From Mercenaria mercenaria (Eukaryota; Mollusca; Bivalvia; Venerida; Veneridae), in NCBI RefSeq assembly GCF_021730395.1, contig NC_069367.1, forward strand, positions 75,129,501 through 75,193,500: a stretch of 64,000 nucleotides of DNA. Reading direction: 5' to 3'. The position numbers and the translations under genes were made by a program. Positions within the stretch are counted from its first letter, which is position 1, and every line of letters starts with the position of its first letter. The notes under the pieces are model-generated. The model ran no database searches. It was given only the letters and a program-made list of their open reading frames with translations, and had not been told where the DNA came from. This document shows positions 34,851 to 50,688 of the stretch, piece by piece.

Positions 34851-37800
34851 AAAATCACAACAGTGGTAATTCTTTTTAATCAATTACAATTAATTTACTT
34901 TCCTGTTCATGCATGTGTACTCTTCCCCCTCCACCACCCCCCTCCTCCCCAAAAAAAAATCTGTAAAAAAAAAAGAATTAAATCTGGGAAACAAATAAAA
35001 AAAAAAACAGAAATAGGGGAAATAACCCTTGCTTGTAAAAGTATGTGTATATGGAACCTATTCATTTTTCTAGTGACATCAACTGACCAACAGAACAGCA
35101 AGAAATAAGCAGGAGGCAAGATACGACAATATTACAATAGAGACTACCAGTTGTACTCAACCAATCAAATGTTGAGTGCAGAAAATGTAAAAAATTCTAT
35201 TTGGAGTTTCAGCCAATATGATCACAACTTTCATGAGATGTTAAGGCATATTGTAAGGCTTTTTTATGTCAACAAAATGATAAACTCTGATCAGAACTGG
35301 GTACTTGATACAACATCTGAAACTAATAGCTCATTTATTATTAACTGCAAGTTTGTCGAGTCTGCCAACATTCACACAAGTATTCAAGTGGTAGGACTCC
35401 AGATAAAAGCCATTTTTTGCCTGAAAAATACTTTTTATTTTGTTTTTGGAATGTAAATAAAAAGTAAAAAAAAAGTTTTTTTGTTTTTTTTTCAAATTGT
35501 GTTCTAACCACAAACTAACACTGAAAAATAATTTTGATCTTTTTTTAATTGTTGTCAATTCTTTTAAAACTGTTGATGTTGTGATGTACAACTGCATGCA
35601 TTGACCTTCAAAAATCATTGCAACTGAATCTGTCATAGAACTATAACACACAATTCTTAACTCCATACCAAAGAGCTTATAAAACTGTATAATATTGCAT
35701 ATAATTCACAATTTACACTGTCCTCTGATTACCTTATATAGATACAGCAATATGTAATCATCTTAAGCTTAGCAACAACCTGTTGTGGAAAACCCCAACA
35801 GTATGAGAATAAAGCAGGAACCCTTCAGCAAAACTTATTTACAATAATAAAACCCTACATTACATTCAGAATAGACATTCCCAATTATTTCTGAATTTTC
35901 AAACTATGATCAAAAAGCAAATTTCAAGACAGGACAAAAACAGTAGAAGTGACTGCACCTGTAATTAGTTCGAATGTAAATCACATGTTTCTATGAGCAA
36001 TGCCACAATATGCAATCCAAATCATATTGAGCACTTTTTCAATCACAGTACACAGAGATATAAAATTTTCAATACAGCACCAGCACAACAATGGTTAATA
36101 CTCGTTCACTGACATTAAAACTCATATTTCCATGGTTTCTTATCAATACCCTGTAAAATTCTCTTACTTATACATTATAAACTGAAACAGCTTTTAAGTC
36201 TCTTTAATCTGTACATACATGTATCATTTGTTTCTATCACAATATTTCTAAAAAAAAATATCTGTACCATGTTTTGCAAAAATACAAGAAAAATTTCTTT
36301 CACACATGTTCCCTCCTCTACATTTAGTGTTTTATTTCTTTGTTCTCTACACATATAACTTGCTTGCTAAGAAATCTACTAACATTTGTCAAATGGCACA
36401 TGTGTACTGTTTGCTATCAGTACACATTAAATTTTGTGATTTTATTTTATTTTACTCGATTTTCAACAATTTCAAAAGAAACTGAACTTTCTGTTCTATT
36501 TAAAAGAATGTTTGAACTTGTCAATTTCAACGACTGTCACATCACAAATCTGGATTTCCACATTAAATGATACTGGCCAAAGGGATGACTACACTCAATG
36601 TAGTACATTATATCTCACCATCACAAACAATGTATTCTGCCTACAGCAAAACTTGTATGTCGATATTACAGTCATTAATGTAAATATGAACAAAAATCTA
36701 TTAATGATCATATCATCTCTTACAAAAAAAATGCATATGAAATACCACATCACATTCTATTGAAATTAAGGATGTGTGTACAAGAGTGGGGACTAAGATT
36801 CTCGCATTATTAGCCTAATTCTGGAGGAGTAATCAGTGAATACCTGTAGACAACTGTGGATTCATTTTGATATACATATATAAACTGGTTCTTTAATCTT
36901 TAACGTTATTAATGTTTACTAACGATGTAAAATTTCTGAAAAGATAGTTTGAAGTTTGATGCAGGCAATAAGTTGTTTACATTAAGAAAACAAAGGAACA
37001 TGCTCTATTTTAGCCTTAAGGTGCTACATGAGAGAAAATATATAATATTTGACCTTATTATCATTTTAATATGAGCTTAGAAAGACTATATGCATAATGC
37101 AATATGTAGTATGTTTATGCAATTTATGTTTCTTTTTCGTGTATAAACTATGGCAATATCTTGGCATTCAACAGTATAAATTATAATTTTCTCAATGAAA
37201 AATGAGACGCAGATACTATTTTACAGCTAAGAAAACTGACAGTAGAAAAATATCTGAACTTCACTGAAATTTTGTGACTTTTTTGAAAATGAAAAATGGT
37301 CAACATCAAAACCTTTAAATAAACAAAATCAAATAAAAATGTATCAAATGAAGAAAGAAATATACTTTAGATCTGATATTACTTACAAATTTATATAAAT
37401 ATTATTATGATAAAAAAAGCTTTAAAAACATGTTAAATGACAGCTAAAGCCAAGCAGAACATCTCAAATTTTAATATAACAAATTTTATGTAAAAAAAAA
37501 ATAATAAAATGACAAATAAAATTTAAAAGGATTACTTACTTTAAATGACAAAACTGATGTCATAATCAATATGGAAATATTTTAAAAAAGCAAATGTATC
37601 CAAGTTTATCAAGACAGTATAAATAATATCAAATCTAGAGTACTGAGTATTAACAAAATCACACGAGAAGCCAAATAGCTGTCAGTATATATCTCACAGA
37701 CATACAAAACAAATTATCTTAAGTTCTATAAAGGAAGGTATATAAAAGATAGGAGCCGTGTTTCAAACCAAATGGATTCAATCCAAACTGATAAATGTTT

Positions 37801-39030
37801 ACTTGAAAATATACATATAAACATACTTTATTTGTACATGCTTGTAACGAAGGCTGAACACCATTGAACCCATAACAAACTGAATATTTAATACAAGTGT
37901 ATAATTACATGTTATATGAAAAGCTAATAATGCACCATACTACCACCATGTAACTACTTGAGCTATCATTTGTTTTGTAGAATATATACACTGTACCTAA
38001 ATGTCAGCTTCCAGACAATGAAATGAAGGTAACTACTTTATCTGTGTATCATGTAACAAGACTTTCCACATGATTTTCAAAAATATTTTTTGTTTTAAAT
38101 TTATCAATAATATTAAGTTTGGTGGGATACCTTAAATTGCATATTTCACCATTTTATGACCAAAAAAGCTAAAATATTGCAATTTGTAGCTTAACTGTAC
38201 TTGTTTGATACAATGCATACTTTCCTTGCAAAACTTTTGTAATTCGTATTTTTGGTGTAAGATGTTCTTATAAATACTAAACAGACATGTCAGAATTTTA
38301 TGAATTATAGCCTTAATATGTTAAAATTGTAAGGATTTAACTAGATACCTAGCACCATGTCTAATGAATGCCCAAACCAAAGATATACTTGTATAACAGT
38401 ACTTGTACTTCTTACAGTTTGAATCAATTAAAAGGAACAGAACTTACATTAAAGTGCATTGAACTTTAGATCTAAGTTTTGCCCATTTGAACGTCCAATC
38501 ACAATTCTGATATCAATTTTATTCTAAATAACACCAAATAGTCACAACTATTTGAATTTTTTACATGATTTTATCCTGCATTGTTTTTTTTTAAATACAT
38601 TTCAACATAGAATTTTGACTATTTGTACACCAGTATTCCTTAGAAACTATACCAAAGTCCATTAAATATACACAATATTTAGCTCTTCATCTATCAATAC
38701 ATGTCAGATCTATGCATATTGCATCCGCTCCATAAAAATTTAAATAAAATCACTACAACTATAAATATTAGATAAAACATTCAGATTTTCTTCAAAGGTA
38801 CTTGTCAGATCTATGTTTTTGAATCAATCACTACACTTGGAAGCCATAGTTACAATACATGAGTTTGGAAACATATCTCGAAAATGGAACATCTGACTGG
38901 TTACACCTGACTGGTTACTCCTAAACATAAACTTGAAATTGACCAATGGCAAGGTTACATTTTGAGACTGGTCTCCTAAACTCAAGTTTTATAACCTTGG
39001 ATTCTATTTCTTAGGATATAAACTGTTTAT

Positions 39031-39213
39031 CTATATGGCATCAAGAGTCTTTGTCTGTGTTATCTCAACGATGAGTTTACCAGACCTAATCTGGTCTCCT
39101 TGCTTGCCGCGCCCAACAAGCCCGACAGACTGGATAGACCGCGTGCATTCATCAGCACTGATGAACAGATGCTTGCCCATGTATGTATCCTTCAAAATGT
39201 TGCTATTCCAGAT
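39031..39213 (-). CDS. CAPN5: calpain-5-like, last coding exon
   Basis: Residues 578-637: I-W-N-S-N-I-L-K-D-T-Y-M-G-K (C2 strand with V/I-W-N and D-x-x-x-G), then a loop and G-K-L-I-V-E-I-T-Q-T-K-T-L-D-A-I, stop TAG at 39033-39031. Acceptor ttttag. The ending matches the length of CAPN5. Confidence 0.94.
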   Translation of the reverse strand: MWNSNILKDTYMGKHLFISADECTRSIQSVGLVGRGKQGDQIRSGKLIVEITQTKTLDAI

Positions 39214-42200
39214 CTAAAAAATAAACAATATATTTCTGATGCAACACTAGCTGTATTATCTGTTATGACAGAAAGATGAAAATCTGACTGTACTACATTT
39301 GCAGTCGGGTTAAAACTATACTCCTAATAGCAAACTTTCCAGTTTAGCTGGCCAGAATGGAACAAGTTGCCTTAAAATAATTACTACTGATGATCATTAA
39401 TATTCCAGAACTACTTTTTGTGGAATCTGTGGCTGAATCAATCCCAATGAAAAAACACAAGTTCCAATCATTTCATCATACAAAGTTGACTTCATCAATT
39501 CATGTCCACTAAAAGTTATTTTCGCCAAATAACATGAAATCAGAAATGATTTCACAGTACTGACCATAGTTAGGCTTGACCTTATTTACCCTTATAACTA
39601 CAAGACACTTTCTTATCAGAATGTAGACTGACCTTGTAAGAATGCAATGTGTCAGAAATAAGGTTTCTATCAAATTATGCCCTGTATAAAATATATAATT
39701 CTAATAATTATATATATTGTTATTAAACTGTTACTACATTCAGGTACAGGGTGTCCCAGAATATCTGTTACAATTTCAAATGATTAATATTCTTACTTGG
39801 AGTAAACACTTTAGAGATATATTCAGCATTTTTAAAAAGAACTAACTTCCCTAGTAATATCAACTGCAGTCAAATATTGGCTGAAAAACAAGCAAGTGCT
39901 TTAAGTTACCATAATATGGTGTTACAAGTAAAAAGCACCAAAGTTAAATGTACAAACCTGGACTTTGATGGGATTTTTGAGAGGATTTTTTCTGAAGAAG
40001 ATGGCTCCCTGCTTCCATTCAGGATTACATGTGTCATTTTTCACACTTGTAGTCACCTTCTGTCCTTCACATTTGATGATACAGTATGGATCAGCACCTG
40101 AAAGTTGTTGTAATGATAAAAAAAAATCGTATCTGCAGGCTATTGGAACAAAAAGTTGTACAACATATGTTTCGATTTACAAGATACAAGATATCAAATA
40201 TCAAGCTGATTTTATGCCTTTATTTGGAACTATTTCAGGTGTCAACATTCTATTTCATTTTTTTTTTTTAGGTTTAACGTCGCACCGACACATTTGTAGG
40301 TCATATGGTGACTTTCCAGCTTTGATGGTGGAGGAAGACCCCAGGTGCCCTCCGTGCATTATTTCATCATGAGCGGGTACGTAGGTAGAACCACCAACCT
40401 TCCGTAAGCTAGCTGGATGGCTTCCTCACATGAAGAATGCAATGCCCAAAGAGAGGCTTGAAGCCACTTCGATGAGGGGCAAGTGATTGGAAGTCAGCAA
40501 CCTTAACCACTCCGCCATGGAGGCTCCATTTTATCTTTAGAAAGATAGTTACATTACCAGTTTTATCAATTAACACAAGGCTACGTATATATATATACAT
40601 ATGGTACGATTTATACTTTGTATGACAGATCCAGGACTTATTCTATGTTATGGAAATAATTTATTTTAAACCATGACTCAATTTTTTTTCCAAACATACA
40701 GAACTACCTTACGTAGAAAAGTACTAACCATCTCTCTCCTGTTTCTCCAAACCTTCAGCTTTGAGAACTTTAACCTGTGTAAGCATGACTGGTTGTTTAG
40801 CACAGCAGTTCCAGAAACTTCTCTGTGGTTTGTCATGATGCAACTCCCTATGGTAAAACAATAATAGTGTAATCAGAAACCACATTTCTATCTAAGCTTG
40901 AAAGTGTTTCCTGTTAGTTCAACACTAAAGTTGATATTTCAGATACATCAATGATGTTTTGGAGTGCACTACTGAAATGTGATCTCTCCCCCTACTTTAT
41001 ACAGACTTGTTTTGTTTCCTTATTTTTTTGGTGTGTTAAGTTTAACATCAAACCAACATTATAGAACAAACATCAATATTCAAGCTTTTGATGGAGAAGG
41101 AAGACCTCAGGTGCCTCTAGAGGCATTGTTTCAGGAATAGACGGGCACCTGGGTACAACCACCAACATTCTGTAAATCAGCTGCATGACTTCCTAACAGG
41201 AAAGGAATCAATGCTGAGGTAGGCAAGTGATTTCAAGTCATACTAAAAGTTATTGAGAGGACAAAACACAGACCCTGTTAACTTTTGGCCTCCAAGTGCA
41301 ACATTGACCTTTTGAGCTAGTGTCTGGGTGTTGCCCATGACAAGTCAACTCATTATGGGGAACATTTGTCAAGAGATACTAAAATCTCTTGGAATATAGC
41401 AGAGTTATTAAGCAGACATGAAACAGACTTTGTTAACCTTGACCTCCAAAAGACCTTGACCTTTGATCTAGGGGTCTGGGAGATGTGCATGATACATCTT
41501 CTCAACACTAGATTATTATTATCATACCAGATTTATATAGCGCCCTTTTCAAGATAAACACGTTCAAAGGTGCTTTACATATGGCAAACGCAGCCACACA
41601 GAGCGCGAAATTCATCCTCTACTAGTACAGACACAGAGCGATCTGACCAGAGAGACAGAGTGAGATAAAGCCCCCAGAACAGATACAGATATGCAGACAC
41701 AGGACTGTCCGGCTAACTTAGCCTAGCTCTTTGCAAATAGACAGTCTGTTCTTTAACATGCCCGGTGTATAGCACCGATACATGCAAAGCCGTCTTTCCT
41801 GGGAAGAACCAGTACAGGCCTCTTAGTTAGGTGGGAGACACTCAAGAGCATCTCAGAAATTTCCAGTACCTGGACTGTGATTCGAACCCCGGACCTCTGG
41901 ATTGGCAGTCAAGCGTGTTACCACTAGACCATCGCCCCCCCTCGAAGTGTGACATTAACATTTGAGCTAAGGGTCTGGGTTTTGCATAATGATGCATTGT
42001 CTTGTTATGATAAATGTTTGTGCAAAGTTATTTGAATATCAATCTGTGCAAGTCAAAGTTCATGACTGGACAAGAAAAATTACGTATTTCATTTTTTACC
42101 TCCAAGTGTGATCTTGACCTTTATGGTAGGTTAGGCATTGCATATGGCTCATCTCACAACAGGGACTATTTGTGCCAAGTGATATAACTAGAGCTATCAC

Positions 42201-45200
42201 TAAAGGTTATGAATGTACCCCCCGCATGCACTGACACAGTACATTGCAATTTGATGCACACAAGATTGCATAATTATGTGGACTGTATGTATATAGACTG
42301 TATGTATACAGTATAGTAACAAAAAAAAAGTCCCATAACTATGCAGGATATTTATCTAAAAGAACGTAACATGCACCATGCACAACTAGGGTTGGTACTG
42401 ATCACTTGTGTGAAGTTTCATTAAATTGTGTGCAAGGGTTCGGAAGATTAGGCGCACACAAGATTGCATATGCAGACTGTATGTACATAGTATGTTAACA
42501 AGAAACAAAGTCCCATAACTCTGCAATTTTTGTCGTTGAAAGAACCTAACATGCCCATGCACAACTACTGTTGTTACTGATCACTTGTGTGAAGTTTCAT
42601 TAAACTGTGTCAAGGGGATGAGGAGAGATGGTGCGCACAAGATTGTGTCTATGTATATAGTATAGTAACAAAAAACAAAGTCCCGTAACTCTGCAAATTT
42701 CTGAAAGAATCTAACATGTCCCATGCACAACTACTGTTGTTAGTGATCATTTGTGTGAAGTTTCATTAAACTGTGTCAAGGGGATGATGAGAGATGGTGC
42801 GCACAAGATTGTGTCTATGTATATAGTATAGTAACAAAAAACAAAGTCCCGTAACTCTGCAATTTTTTTTTCTGAAATAACCTTACATGTCCCATGCACA
42901 ACTACTGTTGTTACTAATCACTTGTGTAAAGTTTCATTAAATTGTGTCAAGGGGATGAGGAGACATGGCGCGCAAAAGATTGTCTATGTATATAGTATAG
43001 TAACAAAAAACAAAGTCCCGTAACTCTGCAATTTTTTTTTCTGAAAGAACCTAACATGCCCCATGCACAACTACTGTTGTTACTGATTACTTGTGTGAAG
43101 TTTCATTAAATTGTGTCAAGGGGATGAGGACATATGTTGCGCACAAAACTGTGTCTACGGACGGACAGACAGATGGACAGACAGACAACCTGAAACCAGT
43201 ATACCCCCACTTACAACTTTGTTGAGGGGGGGTACAAAAATTCTTTGACAAAACAGCTGAAATCTATAGCAGACAGGAAAAACACAATCCTGTAGTTCCT
43301 AACTAGTAGGGCACTTACCAGCAATCTCATAGAGCAGAACAAAAAAAAAAAAAAAACAACCACTGTAAAACACTTATTCCTTCATGATAGCAGATCTTTA
43401 CCAGGCCCCGTGATAAAAAAAATTGCAGTCTAAGATGAGTTTGATAATGAAACTTTGTCATTCATATGTAAACTGAATGTTTAAAATCAAATGTTAACTA
43501 GAGATGCTTTTGAGAAAAGCGCATGTCTCCCACAACTGCCCCTATGAAAAATGTCTAGTTTCTTTAGATGGTTTAGACGAGTGGATCCAATTATATGGTC
43601 TGGATGAGTGGATCCAATCAGTAATTCAAGGGCCATAAATCAAAAGTGCTTGGGTAGATTTGGCTAGTTATCGACCTTGGTTAAGGTCTTATGGCCAAAC
43701 GCATTTTGTTCAAGTTTGGTGAAGATCGGATGAGAAATGTTGGATTTAGAGAGCGGACAAGAGTAAAAAGGCCGATTTTTCGGTAATTCAAGGGCCGTAA
43801 CTCCAAAATGCCTAGACCGATTTGGCTAGTTATCAAACCTGGCTGAGGTATCATGGTCAAACACATTTTGTTCAAGTTTGGTGAAGATCGGATGAGAAAT
43901 GTTCGACTTAGTGCGGACAAGAGTAAAACTGCCAATTTTTCGATAATTCAAGGGCCGTAACTCCAAAATGCCTGGACCGATTTGGCTAGTTATCGAACTT
44001 GGCCGAGGTCTCATGGTCAAACACATTTTGTTCAAGTTTGGTGAAGATTGGATGAGAAATGTTCGAATTAGAGTGCAGACAAGAGTAAAAAGGCCGATTT
44101 TTGGTAATTCAAGGGCCATAACTCTAAGACGCCTGGACCGATTTGGCTAGTTATCAAATTTAGCCTAGCTCTTATGGTCAAACACATTTTGTTTAAGTCT
44201 GGTGAAAATTGGATGAGAAATATTTGACTTAGAGTGCGGACAAGCTTTGTGACAGACAGACAGACACACACACAGACACACACACAGACTGGAGTAAATC
44301 AAACTGTCTCCCACACCACTGTGTGGTGGGAGACATAATCATGACAATTCAGTACTGAAGGTCAGCCTTATTGGGAATTAATTTGAAGTTCTAGTAAAAT
44401 TGCTATCAAAATTTTAATACTCAACTAAAACAGAAAGACGTGTTGTGAACATGGAACAAGGATGCTGGTCTGTGTGTGAAAATGGCCTTTGACCCGATGC
44501 CATTAACTAATCGGACTCTGTTTTCAATCTCAAGGTCACCGACACCCACTAACTGACAAACCAACTAAAGCAAGAATATATCCATTCTACTTCAACAGTG
44601 GGTGGGAGAATGGGGGCATAAAATAATCTATTTCTTACTTGAATTCATTTGCTGCCCCAGTGTATATTCTGAAGAGAAACTCTTGCTGAATGGCTGGATC
44701 GAAAGTACATGCTAAAACCAAGTAACGTCCTTTATCAAGCTTCAGCTTCTGGAAGATGGAGCGACTGTCTCGGAACACTGTATTCTTAATGACTTCCTGG
44801 TATGTGTGGTCATGAATCCGATGATGACGGTTTTCCTCAACCTACAAATAATAAAATATTCCTAACACACAAATAGTATATAAATACTGACACCTCTGTG
44901 TTACTGACTACAAATCATTATGAAATCAGATATACCGGTATCAATTACTGATAAAATAGACCAAACTTTTTCACTTTCTAGCAATAAAATAACAAGTATT
45001 TCATCAAACTTTAAAAATAATGCTGCAAAGGACTGGTCTCACATTTTTTCCAAAAATAAATCATTTAACAAGCACATTAATAGTTGCAAGTGGCAATTCT
45101 GTTGTACTAACAGTTACACAACACCAGAGTCAGCTTATTTTGGAACTTTTGTTAAAAGTCATTAGAATTTGTCCATAAAAAGCTTTGTTGATGATCATGC

Positions 45201-48200
45201 CATATTCCACCTGTTCATGATTGAACAGCACCATGATTTATCAGCAAATTAGTCATTTCCATGAATAAGTTCCATTACCTTCATAATAGTAAACCCTATG
45301 GTGGTATTTCCACTCCCCTGCTGACTTCTCTCACTTTTCTGCATCAGCTGCATCATACAATCATCCTCATCATCAGTGATGGAAAACACAAACTGTCAAT
45401 TGTAATACACAGAAGTTTGTTTAATTTAATTTCTGGAAAATTGGATTTAGTCATTAATCATGTTTCAATAGGTCTGTTGGTATCACACACAGTTCAGGTC
45501 AGTGCATGTCCAGCTAAATGGTGGAGGAAGACCCCTTAGGCCTCCTGGAGCATTACCTCAAAGACAAACCATCATCTGGGTAGAACCGTCCACAGGTCAA
45601 CTGGCATCATCAAACGATGACTCAAGACAAACTTGAACCAACAGAAAAGTTCAACAATATTTCAATTAAGATACTGCAGCTAGACAATGTTTTTAGTGTT
45701 TTAAGTCTCTGTTCCATTACCTAACTTGCTGTGTGTAGGTAATAGGCAACTTCTCCAAGTGACACACATGTGAAGCATACAATTTCTCTACATGACAAAT
45801 GGGTGGATAACACGTAATAGTCTAGTGTTCTCCATACTGAGATTAGCACACAGGCCAGTCTATCTCAGATTCTAAGCAATATTCCTCTTCTCAAATGGGG
45901 CAGGATTAAAATCATAAATGTTAAGAAGCCAAATGTTTTTACTGTTTGGAAAGCACAATTCCAATACCACAGGAAACTACTCTACAAAATAAGTGAAGCA
46001 GAAATACTGTTTACAATACCTCTGATGAGTAAACAACTCCCTACAAAAGCAAATACTTTTTTCTATTAGATAAGTCTTTGTACATTTACCTCTCTAGAGC
46101 AACGCCCTCTGTACAACAAACACATTTCAGTCTTCCTCATTCTATAGAGACTGCACTGTTCAATATAATACATACCTGAGGATTCTTTAGGAAGGTTTCC
46201 TTGTTATTAAGGCAGCCTCCAGCAAGGTCAGGTGTTTTCCAGGCACTGTGAGCTATCCCTTCATGCCAGGTCTTAGACAAGCTGAACATTGATGTATTAA
46301 CTACTCGACAGTAAGACACATTCACAAAATGGTGGCAGAAATCATCGAAATTCATCCTATAAATGTAAGTATTGCATTTCATTTTCCTTGTAACGGGAAA
46401 CCATCCATCATACAGAATGACAGAAGCTTTTTGTATATAGTCCCAAACATGACTTACACACACACCCTTCTTTTTACCCTTTCAGCAGTTTCCATTTTTA
46501 ATTTGAATTACATTAATCAGATAATGGAATATGAACTTTGTATCAAAAAAGTTGCTAGCCCCCAGTTTGGGTGAAATTTTTCAACATGTTCACCAAGTTT
46601 GTCACAGAATGTATATATGACATTCAAAAAATGGTAAATTGAGCAACAATAAATTCTACATACCAGTCAAGGTAAAAAAGCAGGAAGAATGCGTTCTCCA
46701 TTATTTCGAAAGTGTTGCAACGGTTTACTCCGTTCAGCAAATAGTTTTGCAAGATGTTTGTGGTTATTTTTGCAGTACCTACATTATTTAGATTTTTGGG
46801 AGAAGAAACTTTTCACCTACAATGTTTACTAAGTTGCCTTAAAAAAAGCTAGATCAAGGATATTTAATGAAGAGAGAAATTCAACATAACCTACAAGAGT
46901 CAGCTTTAAAACATGGTTGCAAGGGAAATACAAAGTGCACTTTAAAGTCAATACTGTAACTCATGTCTTCTGTAAATATTCTATTTTTACAATACTTATT
47001 ACTCTTCAAGAGACTTATTTTATCAAGTTGGTTGTAGACATACCAGAATTCTCCATCTTCTTCAAACACAATTCCTGCCTTTTCTCTCTCACCTATAGGG
47101 ATTTTATTCCATTCTGGATCACTAAAAAACAAACATTTCATCAGTCATTCATTGATTTTGTAGTTAAAGTTATATACTTCTGTATACCTTTCTGAGGTAC
47201 CAATACTGTCAATGCAGTGATTCAAAATCAGAATGTTGGATATTTTAGATTTGCTTAACTAGAGGTCTACATGAAAGCTATGATAACACTTTTTTTGTTT
47301 GTTTGTGGATTTAACAATGTTTTTAAGGTATTTCAGGGAGGGAATATCATTTATTTAACTTAGCCCTTGTTCCAGGCTTATATACAAACACTGAAACATT
47401 CTCAGCAAGAAACTGACAACTTTCCCACATGTGTCAGAGGTGGACAGTGACAAACTTTTATTTCTTAAACTCTTACTGAGACTATAATTATGCTGACCCC
47501 AGTGATCAAACTTGTGACCTCTCAATTCATACTTTTGTGTTCTACTTAGTAAGCTTGTCTGGCAGGCTACTATGAAAATGGACAAATAAGATGCTATAAG
47601 ACTGAAAAATTCCAAAGAGCAGTTGTTTTTAAGCAAACTAACTAGAGATACAAACTTGAAAAGTACATACTTATCACTGAAAGCGCCTGTCCATTCTCCC
47701 TGACCCCAGGGATTTCTCAGTCGAATCATCTGAATTTTATTCTTGTTAAGGAAGCTGAACATTCCAGACTCCAGACTGATGTTTTTCACAGCAGTTATAC
47801 CATAGGCATGACCTTTCACCAGACCCATAGCTGTAGATGCTTCCATTTCTTCACTAGATTCTGCCTGCAATTTAATTTTTGGTCTTGCTTTAACTCACAT
47901 AGACTCAATTTAGATAAATAATGGTGACCTCCCAACTTAATGATGAAGGAAGACTTCATGTGCGAACCTAGCTGCCAGCCATTAATTCCGGCACAAGTCA
48001 GAAAGTACTAGGAAAAACAAGCAAATTCAATGAAATGGTATCCCCTGCCAAATGTGATAAAGGTTTCATTCTTGAATACTTTAAGTAATTGACTTCTTGT
48101 TCTGCCTTTACTTAGGATAATACTATATGTGAGCAAAGGTCATGAGCTATACAGAAGTAATTATGTGATGTTTTGTAATTTTAGCTATAACACTTTATGA

Positions 48201-50656
48201 ATCATAAGCATTATATTTCAAAACAGCTGCATGGACAACACCAAATCTATATCCCTTCACTTCAGGATAGCTTTCTCACATGGACAAAGTTTACACCAAA
48301 GCTGGGTTTAAAACCACAACTACTTCACCCTTACAATTACAAACTCTTTTTAGGATTCATCACAAGTGGATAATATTCTCATAAGATTAAGATCTCAGAA
48401 TGACAGTCGATAATCATCATTATCGTTACAGAAACAAAAATTGGCAACATGAGAAATTTAAAAACATCAACTTTATGACACATACAGGTATTGATGCAGC
48501 CAATAATGATTTTCTGTCCACTTCTTTCTTCAGTCGCTCAAAGAACTTGGTCTGCTCTTCTGGATTATCCACAACTCCAATGTCAGCCATGTTCAACTGT
48601 TCCGAAACTCCACCAGTGAAATCCTCAAGGGCCTCGCCCAAATCTCCACCATCCAAACATTCATAGCAGCCAAACAACCTGTAAATCAAATTTCAAAATA
48701 ACTCATTACTTGAAACTGCAATCCTATTTTGCACAATTTAAAAAATTAAAATATAACAAACATCTTATATCTTGATCCAGCTTCAGCAATGTTATACAAT
48801 GCTGATCCCTTAAATGTAGAAGGATCTCTTACTCCAATTAAAAATGATGTACAGACCTGTAAACCTTATTTCTTCATATTCAACAACATTGTCCTTGAAG
48901 CAAAGGACTGAGAATTATCAGTTTTCTGAAGCAGATACTCCATTTAAATTAAACTTGGTAATACAGTACAATCGCGATCCTACAAAAAGCCAAGGGACCG
49001 AGCATTTTTTTCGTAATATCGCATTTTCGTTCGAGCGCAGCATAGGAAATTTCGCTACACAGCACCTTGATATCTACACGTTGTAACCCGTGATATTCAA
49101 ACATCTTATTTTCGTATCGGAGTACATGTACATGTATACAAATTTTATATGTACATCTTGGTCTACTACAAATCTTATTCGAATCTGAAATGTAAAACGG
49201 GTTGTTTTGTTTTTCTTCACTTTTTATTCAATGTAAATAAAACATATACAGGGTACATTGTTGCATGAGAACAAAAATAACAATTGCCTTTACCGATTCA
49301 GCTAACCTTCACTGAATTGTTTGGAATAATAAAACGACAATTTACAGACGATCAGGACTTAAATATTTTTATATGTTTATGTAGTGATTGTTTTAGACAT
49401 ATAGATATCGAAACAAGTGTGACTGATATATGCCATCCAATCTGATAGTTAGAGAAGAAAAAATAACCACTAACACAGCATATGTGTTTCGAATTTAATT
49501 ACTAAGTTTTCACACTTTAATTACTGTTTACGCCCAGATAATTGATCGTGACACTTTCCACTCTAAAGCGTTTTTCATGCCATTATAAAAGGTATGAAAA
49601 CTTAGACGATACAGGTATTCGTAAAATTGCAACTAAAACAAGTTGAAAACAGGCTTAAAGGGCATAAAAATACATTCGTAGGAGCGCATTTTTCGTTAAA
49701 TTCCATTTTCGTAAAACCGCGACTTTGTAACATAGAAATAAGAAGGAAAGCAGCCGGGACCACAACACCTTTTCGTAGTATACCGGTATTTTGTTAAATT
49801 ACGATTCGTAGCACCGCGAATGCACTGTATATAACTAGAGCTATCACTAAAGGTGATGAATGTACCCCCCGCATGCACTGACACAGTACATTGCAATTTG
49901 ACTCACACAAGATTGCATAATTAGTGGACTGTATGTATATAGACTGTATGTATACAGTATAGTAACAAAAAACAAAGTCCTATAACTATGCAGAATATTT
50001 ATCTAAAAGAATGTAACATGCACCATGCACAACTAGGGTTGGTACTGATCACTTGTGTGAAGTTTCAATAAATTGTGTGCAAGGGTTTGGTAGATTAGTC
50101 ACGCACAAGATTGCATATGCAGACTGTATGTACATAGTATGTTAACAAGAAACGAAGTCCCATAACTCTGCAATTTTTGTCGCTGAAAGAACCTAACATG
50201 CCCCATGCACAACTACTGTTGTTACTGATCACTTGTGCGAAGTTTCATTAAATTGTGTCAAGGGGATGAGGAGAGATGGTGCGCACAAGATTGTGTTTAT
50301 GTATATAGTATAGTAACAAAAAAACAAAGTCCCATAACTCTGCAAAAAAATTTTCTGAAAGAACCTAACATGTCCCATGCACAACTACTGTTGTTACTGA
50401 TCACTTGTGTGAAATTTCATTAAATCGTGTCAAGGGGATGAGGAGAGATGGTGCGCACAAGATTGTGTCTATGTATATAGTATAGTAACAAAAAAACAAA
50501 GTCCCATAACTCTGCAAATTTTTTTTATAAAAGAACCTAACATGCCCCATGCACAACTACTGTTGGTACTGATCACTTGTGTGAAGTTTCATTAAATTCT
50601 GTCAAGGGGATAAGGAGAGATGGTGCGCACAAGATTGCGTCTACGGACAGACGGCG

Positions 50657-50688
<32 letters not shown>

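Larger units (their letters stand above)
32458..39030 (-). other. AT-rich region downstream of calpain; possible 3' UTR
   Basis: Very AT-rich and poor in repeats except 34190-34850. On the minus strand the first AATAAA after the calpain stop is at 38523-38518, and others follow down to 32463-32458. How much of this belongs to the calpain 3' UTR cannot be read from sequence. No coding exon was recognised on either strand. Confidence 0.35.

Noticed and set aside
43681-44283. Open frames on the minus strand with repeated R-S-S-P-N-L-N-K-M peptides
   Set aside because: They are translations of the tandem monomers of a pearl-like element, also seen at 51922-52722 with different spacing and breaks.
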